Assembly: GCF_947179515.1 (NCBI RefSeq)
Contig: NC_067477.1
Span: 77,908,644-77,972,643 of the forward strand
Reading direction: 5' to 3'
Length of the DNA stretch: 64,000 bases
From: Apodemus sylvaticus
Lineage: Eukaryota; Chordata; Mammalia; Rodentia; Muridae
Below, piece by piece: positions 55,335-64,000 of the stretch. Made by a program: the position numbers and the translations under genes. A model generated the notes under the pieces. The model ran no database searches. It saw nothing but the letters and a program-made list of their open reading frames with translations, and was not told the DNA's origin. Numbering within the stretch: the first letter of the stretch is position 1; every line of letters starts with the position of its first letter.

Positions 55335-56540
55335 CTATCTTGCTTTTTCCAGGGTGAAGTTTCCCTCCTTGTATTGGTGTTTTCCTCCTATTATCCTTTG
55401 TAGGGCTGGGTTTGTGGACAGATATTGGGTAAACTTGGTTTTGTCATGGAATATCTTAGTTTCTCCATCTATGGTGATTGAGAGTTTTGCTGGGTATAGT
55501 AGTTTTGGCTGGCATTTGTGTTCTCTTAGAGTCTGCATGAGATCTGCCCAGGATCCTCTAGCTTTCATAGTCTCAGGTGAGAAGTCTGGTGTGATTCTGA
55601 CAGGTCTTCCTTTATATGTTACTTGACCTTTTTCTCTTACTGCCTTTAATATTCTTTCTTTGTTTAGTAATTTTGGGGTTTTGATTATTATGTGATGGGA
55701 GGTATTTCTGTTCTGGTCCAGTCTGTTTGGAATTCTGTAGGCTTTGTGTATATTCATGGGCATCTCTCTCTTTAGGTTAGGGAAGTTTTCTTCCACAATT
55801 TTATTGAAGATATTTGTTGGCCCTTTAAGTTGTAAATCTTCAGTCTCATCAATGCCTATAATCCTTAGGTTTAGCTTTATCATTGTGTCCTGGATTTCCT
55901 GGATGTTTTGGTTTACAAGCTTTTTGCATTTTGCATTTTCTTTAACTGTTGAGTCCACGGTTTCTATGATATCTTCAGCATCTGTGATTCTTTCTTCTAT
56001 CTCTTGTATTCTGTTGTTGATATTTGCATCTATGTCCCCTCATTTCTTCCCAAGGTTTTCTATCTCCAAAGTTGTCTCCCTTTGAGTTTTCTTAGTTGTT
56101 TCTACTTCTGATTTTAGATCCTGGATGGTTTTGCTTAGCTCCTTCACTTGCTTGTTTGTGCTTTCCTGTAATTCTTTAAGAGATTTTTGTGTTTCGTCTT
56201 TCATGACCTCAGCCTGTTGACCAAAGTTCTCCTGTATTTTTTTAAGTCGTTTTTGCATTTCCTCCTGATTGGCTTTTGTATTCTCCTGAATTTCTTTCAA
56301 TGATTTTTGTGTTTCCCTTGTAAGGGCTTCTAACTTTTGATCCATTTTCTCCTGAATTTCTTTAAGTATGTCCTTCATGTGTTCCTGTACCAACATCATG
56401 ACCAGTGATTTTAAATCCAAATCTTATTTTTCTGGTGTGATGGGGTATCCAAGACATGCTGTTAAAGGAGAATTGGGTTCAGATGCTGCCATATTGCCTT
56501 GATTTCTGTTAGTGACATTCCTGCATTTGCCTTTTGCCAT
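55335..56540 (-). pseudogene. L1 element A ORF1 with two stop codons
   Basis: The frame keeps register for 402 codons from ATG at 56540 to the stop at 55335. It is cut by TAA at 56424-56426 (where element B has a glutamine) and TGA at about 56038-56040 (where element B has a serine). The coiled coil has its own repeat arrangement (ETQKSLKEIQEN, EEMQKRLKKIQEN, DETQKSLKELQES). The C-terminal half (55958-55335) is open and closely similar to element B. Confidence 0.9.
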
Positions 56541-57018
56541 CTAGTTCTCACTGGTGTTAGTTGGTCTTGTTGACAATGCTGGACTCACCAGTGCAAGTTG
56601 CCTCTTCCCAGCTGGCCTCTGGTGCACAGCTGACCTCCTGCACTACCTGGAGACAGGGTGCTGTGGCCCAGGCTGGTCAGATTCTGAAGCAGAGACCTGA
56701 AGGCTCCTGCCAGTGGCCTGTTGTACTCACCAGAGCACACTGACTCCTCCCAGGTGGCCTCCCGGGTGCCCCTCTGGCCTCTTGCAGGGCCTGGAGATGT
56801 GGTGTTGTAGCCCAGGTTGTTCTGGATCCCAAAGCGGAGATCTGAAGGCTCCCGCCAGAGGCCTCAGGACTGGAACCTAAGCTCTGTGGGGCCGGACCCA
56901 CCAGAGCAGGCTGTGTCCTCCCAGCCCACCTCCGGGTGCACAACAGGCCACTTGCACTTCCTGGATACCGAGTGCTGTGGCCCAGGCTGTTCAGATCCAG
57001 AAGCAGACCCAGAACTGC
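56541..57018 (-). promoter_or_regulatory. 5' UTR of L1 element A, ~145-170-bp monomers
   Basis: About three tandem units are visible. The block ctgtggccca(g) or its variant recurs at 56661, 56805 and 56975 (spacing 144 and 170), with the linked blocks tgaaggctcc(t/c)gcca and cctggaga. One unit lacks about 26 bp present in its neighbour (after gaggcct). Monomer arrays act as L1 promoters in murine rodents. These monomers resemble the F type as I remember it, but that is not certain. Confidence 0.75.
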
Positions 57019-57020
57019 CA

Positions 57021-57390
57021 ATTTTAATTACTATATTGTGCTATAGACAGAAGTATTCCTCAAATCCTACTGCACACTGGTACCAACTAACTACCCTCCT
57101 GTCACTTTACCCACGCATAGCGTATTGAGAACTATATTTCCAGAAGCCTATACGTAAGAATATGTATATTTGTCTTTCTATACCTGACTTATTTCCTGTA
57201 AGAAAATGTCCTCCAGGCTCATCCATGTTTATACAACTATCAAAATTTCATTTTTTAAAGAATAATGTATCATATTTCACATTTTAATATATCCATTGTT
57301 AGACACCACCATTCATCCTGTATCTTGGTTTTTGTGAAATTGTGGCAATAAATCATGGCAATTTAGCATACCCTTCCATGTCTACATGTT
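57021..57390 (-). mobile_element. Ancient L1M-like fragment, right half of the interrupted host
   Basis: The text aattactatattgtgctatag, then tgtctttctatacctgactt, atttcctgtaagaaaatgtcc, tccaggctcatccatgtt, ttaatatatccattgttag and ttgtggcaataaatcatggc follows the antisense 3' region of old mammalian L1. It continues the piece at 47170-47346 across the nest. Confidence 0.75.
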
Positions 57391-57934
57391 TTCACCTCAA
57401 CAGGCAACCTACATCTAATTTCCAGAAAGCTGTTTTCAGGCTATCATAAACAGAGAAATAATTTGAAGTTTAATTTCAGGTTGTGGTAACACTGAAGCAG
57501 TGAATAAGAAGTGTAAGACTAAGGAAATCCATCCTGTTAACTTTAGATACAGGAACTGAGATACAGCCAGCATCAGATTTACCCAAGAGGACAGCAGCAG
57601 CTGTCTCCTTAGAAACTATGCTGGCATCAGTGCAACTTTTAACCCTCATCAGTGAATTTTCTCCCTATGGTAAATTGAAGGGAGAGACCCTACATTTTTA
57701 ATGCTGTGATCTGTGATAGGTTGACCACATTCCAGGGCAAGCTACACTTCCAAGTATATTTGGACAATAACAACTGTACTGGGTAGAGAGGCAGGGTAAA
57801 AAGAAGAAAATGCAAAGTTGGTTGAGTAAGGGAGATGAGAGTATGGACAGTGATACAGGAAGAAACAAGTTAATATAATCAAAATACATTGTATAAAATG
57901 TTCAAATAATTAGTAAATATATTGTCTTAGGACT
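57391..57934. other. No feature recognised
   Basis: Unique-looking sequence between ancient L1 and a dispersed repeat. Confidence 0.35.
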
Positions 57935-58315
57935 TTATTACTGTAAGGAGGCACTATAACCAAGGCAACTCTTATAAATGCAAATATTTGATTGGGATTG
58001 ACTTACAGTTTCAGAGGTTCAGTACATTATCATCACTGTGGGAAGTATGGTGGTGTACATACAGGCTGACATGAGGCTGGAGGAGCCTAAAGTTCTACAT
58101 CTTAATTCAAAGGCAGCCAGAAGACTGACTCCTGCAGGCAGCCAGGTGGAGGGTGTCGTCTACCCTGGGTGGATCTTAAGCAAAGGACCTCAAAGCTCAA
58201 CCCTTTAGTAAAACACTTCCTCCAACATGGCCACACCTACTCCAATAAGACCATACCTCCTAATAGTGCCATATCCCATGGACCAAGCCTATTCAAACCA
58301 CCACATATATTATTT
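57935..58315 (+). mobile_element. Dispersed rodent repeat, probably URR1/hAT-like
   Basis: The order ggactttattactgtaagg, aaccaaggcaactcttataa, tgacttacagtttcagaggt, cagtacattatcatcactg, cctaaagttctacatctta, cacttcctccaacatggc and ctattcaaaccaccaca is a very common rodent repeat. I assign it to URR1-type non-autonomous DNA transposons from memory. Confidence 0.65.
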
Positions 58316-58959
58316 AATATTTAATGTCTTCTCATAAAGAAAAGACGCAGGGCAAATAGATTTATTGTTGAATTCTACAAAGTATTCAAAGATCTAATAA
58401 CAACAAATTGAATCTCTTCCACAAAAGAAAAAGATTGTTACCAAAATAATTTTACAAAGCCAATATCACTCTGATACCAAAATCAGTTAAAAATACATAA
58501 AATAAAAATTATTAGATAATTACCATAATTAATATAGATCCAAATTTTTCAACAATGTACTTATAGTCTGGATTTAGGAACACAGCAAGATCTTACATCA
58601 TGACCCAAGGATTTTATTCCTGAATCACATAGCTGATTCTAACATATACAAATGTTAGAAACCATAAAAATAGACTTAAGGTCACAAATCACTTGATCAT
58701 CAATTAGCATTTCACATCTAAAGGATGGTGTAGGGACAAAGCTGATGTGTTCTTTTCTAGTGTTGTCAGGAAAATGGAAGATGAGGTCCATCTTCAATGG
58801 CCTCTAAGCTTCCTGACATTTTCTTATCAAGAGTTGACACACAAAATCATTTAGGATATAATCTGAAGTTGAGGTGGACATTTAGAATCTCCATTTTGGC
58901 TCACTTTTAAGCCTAGGCAGCTACTGGATGAAAGGAAAAGAGAGATAATAAACTGGACA
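58316..58959. other. No feature recognised
   Basis: The segment near 58330-58620 (ttgttgaattctacaaag, then ccaatatcactctgatacc, then atttaggaacacagc) resembles a sense ORF2 reverse transcriptase fragment of ancient L1. It is too decayed to bound. Confidence 0.35.
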
Positions 58960-58961
58960 AA

Positions 58962-59206
58962 AAATTAGGGTCCCACCCATGGCTCCATTATCTGGGATGT
59001 CATTATCTGGGATCAGAGGGAGGGAGACCCTTGGTCCTTTGAAGGCTCCATTCCCCAGTGTAAGGGATTGCCAGGGTGGTGAGGTGGGAAGCAGGGCAAG
59101 AGGGATGTGGTAGAGGGTTTCCAGGGGGGAGTGCCTGGGAAAGGAGATAACATTTGAAATGTACATAAATAAAGTATCCAATAAAAAAGGAAAGAAATTA
59201 GAGTCC
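58962..59206 (+). mobile_element. Short 5'-truncated L1 3' end with 12-bp TSD
   Basis: The sequence aaattag(g/a)gtcc at 58962-58973 recurs at 59195-59206 with one transition. Between lie about 220 bp of L1 3' UTR (acccatggctcc, then purine-rich sequence, then acatttgaaatgtacataaataaagt) and an A-rich tail. This is a typical truncated insertion. The antisense frames here are by-products. Confidence 0.88.
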
Positions 59207-60066
59207 TAAACACTATGGCTTCTACAGTTTCCAACAAAGATAGAATCGAAAATATTTTTGGCTTCAATCAATGACAAGAATGCCCCTTTTTCAAGGGCTC
59301 TGGCCTAAAACATCCCAATAAGTTTCCTTTCTCCTGTTCTCATCACAGGAAGATTGGTGTAATTGTTATTTGATTAGGTTTATTGCTGTAATGAACAAAA
59401 GAAGACACTGTGACTAAGGAAGAAGGAAGGATGGGAAGGATTGGCCACCAGCATGAACCTCACCTGAAGGAACTCTTCCTCTAGAGTTTTAACTGTGGTC
59501 TCTGGTGCACAAATGTTTTTCCTCCTCATATTTCAAAACCTTTAACTATGATGGCAAGTCAATTAAACTACCTATGTTGGAGGAGTTCTGATTCCCCTCT
59601 TCACACAAATGGCATCTCTCCTTTCCTAGTTAAGCCTGCCAAGCCTGGGGCAGCATTCTTTCACTAAGGCATTTTCTGCAGTGCTCCAACTTTATTCATA
59701 TTTCCCTGAACTGCTAATGTGATTCATCCCTGATACAACAGCTTATCCTGAAGCCTGGTCTGGCATGGAGAAGGGCTCAGATGTGCTCTAGTTACTTATT
59801 AACTAAGGTCTTTTAAAGACTGTTGTTGCTGTATGCAACATTGATATTCAGTAATTGGGAAGACACAAACCCACCTTCAAAGTTTTTTTTTTTGAATAAT
59901 TGAAGGTACATGACCTGTACCAGAATACCTAACATAGAAGTTAGATTACAAATTGTAGAAGCTATCTGGAATTGATAAGCTTGCAACTGATAGTTGATTC
60001 ACAAAGGAAAAGTTTCCTCCAATAGAGTCTCACTGGGAATACAAAAGTCCTATGCCCTGTAGTAAA
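59207..60066. other. Mostly unique; short repeat trace at 59375-59415
   Basis: The text ggtttattgctgtaatgaac, then agacactgtgactaagg, recalls the start of the element at 57935. Nothing else is recognisable. Confidence 0.35.
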
Positions 60067-60100
60067 TGGTCAACAACAACAACAACAACAACAAAAAAAA
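60067..60100 (+). repeat. (CAA)n microsatellite
   Basis: Eight or so CAA steps pass into an A run. Confidence 0.95.
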
Positions 60101-60209
60101 ACTTGATGGTAATTTTGGGGATGATTTTAAAAGATTAAAATCATGATATTTAAATGGCTTCAATGAAAGTCTTACTTTTTATTGAAAACGAATATTCTTA
60201 CTTTTTATT

Positions 60210-60423
60210 GAAAATATATTTTCCAGGGCTGGTGAGATTGCTCAGTGGTTAAGAGCACTGACTGTTCTTCCTAAGTTCCTGAGTTCAAATCCCAGCAACC
60301 ACATGGTGGCTTACAGCCATCAGTAAGGAAATCTGATGCCTTCTTCTGGAGTACCTGAAGACAGCTACAGTGTACTTAAATATAATAAAATAAATTTTTT
60401 TAAAAAAGAAAATATATCTTCCA
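60210..60423 (+). mobile_element. B2 SINE, sense, with 16-bp TSD
   Basis: The 16-bp sequence gaaaatatat(t/c)ttcca at 60210-60225 recurs at 60408-60423 with one transition. The body at 60226-60407 starts gggctggtgagattgctcag and carries gttcaaatcccagcaacc (B box region), catggtggcttacagcc and the AATAAA-bearing A/T-rich tail. It is a complete, fairly young insertion. Confidence 0.93.
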
Positions 60424-60429
60424 TACAGT

Positions 60430-60600
60430 ATATTCTGATCATGGTTTCTCCTCCCTGATGTCCTTTCAGAGTCTACTCACCTCTCTACCTATCCAACTGC
60501 ATACATACTTTCTCTTTCTCTTTGGAAAACAGACCAGTAAAACACAATCAAAGCAACAGAGGGAAAAACAAAGAAAAAGCATGAGAAACATATATGCAGG
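60430..60600 (-). mobile_element. Lx-type L1 3' region piece, antisense
   Basis: A pyrimidine-rich stretch (ctccctgatgtcc, cctctctacctatcc) followed by tttctctttctctttggaaa and acagaccagtaaaa resembles the antisense Lx 3' UTR end. It appears to belong with the block at 60740-61210. Confidence 0.45.
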
Positions 60601-60603
60601 TAT

Positions 60604-60629
60604 ACACACACACACACACACACACACAT
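60604..60629 (+). repeat. (CA)n microsatellite
   Basis: About 13 CA steps between two parts of an Lx-type repeat. Confidence 0.95.
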
Positions 60630-60739
60630 GCGAAATTGGGAACCATAATAATAGATAAGCAAAAAACAAAGGTAAACATGCCCAAACATAGCACTATGAA
60701 ATAAAATCATCTCCAAAATTACCATCAAGGAATTTCTGT

Positions 60740-61210
60740 TGGCCATTTACTGGTGGGCATAGGTCTTCCTTAGTGTGTTTTGTATACCCAATAAGACTCC
60801 ATTGGAGGAAACATTGCCTATTGTGAGTAGTTGTCAATTGTAGAGAGTTTCTTGTTTGGGAATATGAGCTTGTGTTCTGCCTTCCCATTTCAGCATTGGG
60901 ACCCTATCTGGTTTGAACCTGTGTCAGCACTGTGCATGCTGTCATGGTGATATGTGCAGAAGTCCTGTTGTGTCTAGAAGGCATTAGTTCCTTGGTTTCT
61001 TCCATTTCCACTGGCTCTCACACTCTTTCTGCCTCCTCTTCCACAGAGTTTCCTGGGTGTAAGTTTTTGAAGAAGCCATGCTCTTTAAGACTGAATGACC
61101 CACATCTCTGTGTGTATAAATGTTGTCTAGTAATAGGTCTCTATATTAGTTTTCATGGACTGCAGGAAGAGGCTTCTCTTATAATGGCTAAGCAGTATCT
61201 ATGAATATCA
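60740..61210 (-). mobile_element. Lx-type rodent repeat without the AT-rich array
   Basis: The text tggtgggcataggtcttcc, cagcattgggaccctatctgg, ttgaacctgtgtcagcactg, agtcctgttgtgtctagaag and tctgcctcctcttccacag is the same repeat family as 2412-2616 and 3351-3625. Here gtttgaac is followed directly by ctgtg.cag, which shows the uninterrupted arrangement. The 90-codon frame 60932-61204 is a by-product. Confidence 0.55.
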
Positions 61211-63850
61211 CCTCTCTAGAGGTGGTAGGTCCTGGGTAGTAGTTGATGAATGAAGCAGACTAAATTCACATACAACAGACAACTTTATTTAGAGCATCAG
61301 ACGATCTGTACTTTGAAGATTTAGAAATGGTCATATGAATAAAGTCCACCTGAGTTCAGGCTACAAAGATACTGAATAACATTAGCCAGTAGAAGTGGGT
61401 AATCTGAAACAAGCCCATTCCTATCTGCTATACCTTGGAGGGCCATGAAAACACATTCTATGAAGAATCTCATGGTTTGAAGAAACTGAGAACAGATCTT
61501 GTTTTCTTAAAGTGACCTCACAAGCACTCAGAATTCTCCTCACACAACCCCATTTCTGGACCATTTTCTGATATATGATTGTAGTAGACTGTGTCTAGTA
61601 TGCATTTTTTGGTATAGTCCTTTAGAAGAACAATAGTATCTGACTTTCCCCTATGTCCATTGTCTATCTATTTTCAGGTTCTTAGCCATCTTGGAAATGT
61701 CAAGCATGGATTTCCTTTCATGAAGAAGCTTCAAATCCTCTAGCTGGTTATTTCTACACATTTATTGTCACTACTGCACCTGTAGAATACAGACATATCA
61801 CCACTGTAGATAGAAGGGTTTGTAGCTGGTTGGTACTTGATTTTTTCCCCCACCACTAGCCAAAGCACCTACCTTCCTGTACTACGAACACTATCTTTAA
61901 TTATAAGTCTTTTTTTTTAAAGTTACGCTTTAAGGGGTAGAAAAGGAGGTATAACTCCAAGTTTTCTAAATGGTTCATGAAAAATACATATCAGGGACTT
62001 AAAGTCTGAAAGAAGTCAGTTGAAAGTTTCCTTATGCTGACAGGGACACTAGAGCTGTCCAGGTCAAGGACAACTTAATTAACTGTGGATATGTCTGAAA
62101 CATAAACTGCAATAAACATAGGTCACAATTGTTTCATGAAATATGTCATGGAAAAATAATTCTGAGCTAATCTAAATAAACATGGCTAATAGATTCTATA
62201 TCTTTTTAGTATTCAGAGTTAAAGAGGTGGGATTTTAGGTTAGTTATGTAACAAGAGTTTTGCGATAATGGAACTTTTTAAATTGGAAAGCCCTCCTGCT
62301 TTTGAAACATATTAAATGAATATGCATTTATAGCTGCATGCCCACAGTGCTTAAAGTACACACACAGCATCAAAAGCAGTATCTTGATGCATCTCACCTG
62401 TTCCTGGAATTGAGCATGCTTTGTGTGTTTGCTACTGATGCAAAGCTCTTTGTTGCTTATTGTCAGTAAGTTTATGGCCTTAGAGGAGCAAGCTCTGCCC
62501 CCTGTCAACACAAATCTGAGTCCAAGGTGTCTATACTGTGAGAGTGAGAAGGTAATTTTGTAGTTGTCCCCTACTCTGATGGAAAGACAAAACAGTGGGC
62601 TTTTTCCAAGTTTCAATGGAAGCTTTATCTCAAACATGTAATTTGAATGATTTATAAAGCCCTTGAGAATGAGAGATTGCCCTTGCTCAAAGACAAAGCA
62701 AAAAACAATTCAAATGAAGAACTAATAGGTAGAATAAAATATTCAAAATAGGTCCTAAACATCCTGGGTGATGGGAAGCGACATTGCCTAAGTAATTCAG
62801 CCCTTTCAGAGTGCTTTATTCCTACAAAGCACATCTGAAGTTTGTATATCGTTTCTGCTTGCTCTAAATTTATAGAGAGAAGGCACAGTCAGACTAACAA
62901 AGATGCTATTTTGAAGATATATTTATGTAAATGTCATTTGCAGAAAACACTGTATTCCCAGGGCAAGAAAATCAACTCAATGTTTTATGAAACACTGGTC
63001 TATAATTATCTTCCAAATCAGGTACTGGAAGATCTTACTTAGACCAGTTCCCCTTGAGTATTGATAGGATTTTTGAATCATTCTGAATCCTTCTATGCTC
63101 ATTAACAATTTTCTAAGATAATTTTATGAACAATGATAAAAATCCTCAGAGATTGTTTATAAATGATTTCAAAACTATGAATCACCAAGACAAAAATAGT
63201 AGAAAATTGCATATTAGATTTTCTTCCTAGACAAATTGAAAGAATCAAAAACTTTCACTTCATTAAATAAAAATATCTTATTAATTCAAATTATTTATTT
63301 AAGAATTAAACATTTAATCAAACTCTACTCCATATGTTTGTTGGGTTCAATACATGTGAAACAATACAAGGCCAGTTTTCTGGTACAAATCATATGAGTT
63401 ACATGGTCACTTTCTTTTCTTGTCCATCCACGGCCAGCCTTCTGTTTTCACTCTGCATGAGTCCTGTAAGATGTAGCCTAGAGTAAGTATGATATAAGTA
63501 CTTACAGAAATTCTTCTTATACTGAAATCCCAGGGGGCTTAATGTCTATTTCAGGATGCAAATAACTGTTATGGTGATGACTTTGTTGGTAAAGTACTTG
63601 TACAAACATGAGAACATGTTAAAATCCCCCAAAACCATGGAAAACAAGATATGGTAGCATGTATATTGTATGTTCCTCTGAAGAGAGGGTGGTGAAGTCA
63701 AGAAAATCCTTCAGAAGTGCCTAGGCCAACCAGACTATCAAACTTGGTAGAGAAAACTAACAAGATACAGTCTTGAGCAAGACAGGAGAGTATATACCTG
63801 TGAGGTTTTCCTCTGACCTTCTCATATGCACCCTGGAATGCATATGCCTA

Positions 63851-63855
<5 letters not shown>
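61211..63855. other. Long unique stretch, no gene recognised
   Basis: About 2.6 kb of AT-rich sequence. The longest frame (119 codons, minus, 62278-62637) has no recognised domain, and no splice-consistent pattern could be supported. Confidence 0.5.
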
Positions 63856-63882
<27 letters not shown>

Positions 63883-63895
63883 TGCACACACATGT
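63856..63895 (+). repeat. (CA)n microsatellite
   Basis: About 13 CA steps followed by catgcacacacatg. Confidence 0.95.
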
Positions 63896-64000
63896 GCATA
63901 TCCATGCACATGCTCACAGAAAGACAGAGACAGAAAGAGTAAAATGTTAATAATAATGAAATAATTCCACTATAAAAATGTTATAGTGTAAACCTTGGGA

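Larger units (their letters stand above)
54794..57020 (-). mobile_element. L1 element A, 5' part (antisense)
   Basis: On the minus strand, monomeric 5' UTR (57018-56541), ORF1 (56540-55335) and the start of ORF2 (55272-54794) follow in normal order. The element is broken at 54794 within the endonuclease domain and resumes at 49062 in the C-terminal region. The right edge carries the TSD copy, and ancient L1 sequence follows. Confidence 0.88.

Noticed and set aside
47347..57020. Element A plus B as one twin-primed L1
   Set aside because: B carries its own complete 5' UTR and ORF1. The inverted parts overlap in L1 coordinates instead of being complementary, so two elements are needed.

Overview
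The window is non-coding nuclear DNA from a muroid (mouse- or rat-like) rodent. The evidence is the repeat content: murine-type LINE-1 (L1) with ORF1/ORF2, B1 and B2/B3 SINEs, older Lx-type L1 3' regions, common rodent dispersed repeats and long purine or dinucleotide microsatellites. I could not fix the species. I found no host protein-coding gene, tRNA or rRNA. Every long open frame is L1 ORF1 or ORF2 or lies inside a microsatellite. L1 makes up well over a third of the window, SINEs are few and the sequence is AT-rich, as expected of a gene-poor block or a large intron.

Layout. 1-6.7 kb: broken antisense L1, a short sense ORF2 piece, a (GA)n tract, an AT-rich tandem array of ~160-bp units inside an Lx-type repeat, then an Lx-like block. 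6.7-9.5 kb: SINEs, then a clean 5'-inverted L1 with 14-bp target-site duplications (TSDs). 10.6-14 kb: a long purine tract, a B1, a (TA)n palindrome, and an inverted L1 that contains a second small inverted L1. 14-22.7 kb: mostly old or unique sequence with microsatellites, an LTR-like stretch, B1 pieces and L1 tails. 22.7-27.7 kb: a sense L1 lacking the ORF1 N-terminus and the reverse transcriptase core. 27.7-37.3 kb: mostly unique, with two MIRs and one small inverted L1. 37.3-41.7 kb: L1 3' ends, an ancient L1 remnant, a perfect 44-bp palindrome and a DNA-transposon-like repeat. 41.8-44.2 kb: the 5' half of an L1 joined to a second copy of the AT-rich array, the whole flanked by a probable TSD. 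47.3-57.0 kb: a 9.7-kb L1 nest, a full-length antisense L1 (A) interrupted by a nearly full-length sense L1 (B), set into an ancient L1 whose halves lie on both sides. 57-64 kb: ancient L1, rodent repeats, one B2 with TSD and unique sequence.

The elements are a layered insertion record rather than a working gene system. The only intact L1 frame is ORF1 of element B (402 residues). Its ORF2 has several stops and frameshifts, and element A is also broken, so no L1 here looks autonomously active. The points most worth checking are the A/B nest (two monomer-type promoters, a shared ORF2 stop codon and a single-deletion history), the two AT-rich arrays with conserved unit order, the L1-plus-array chimera and the two AT-rich palindromes.
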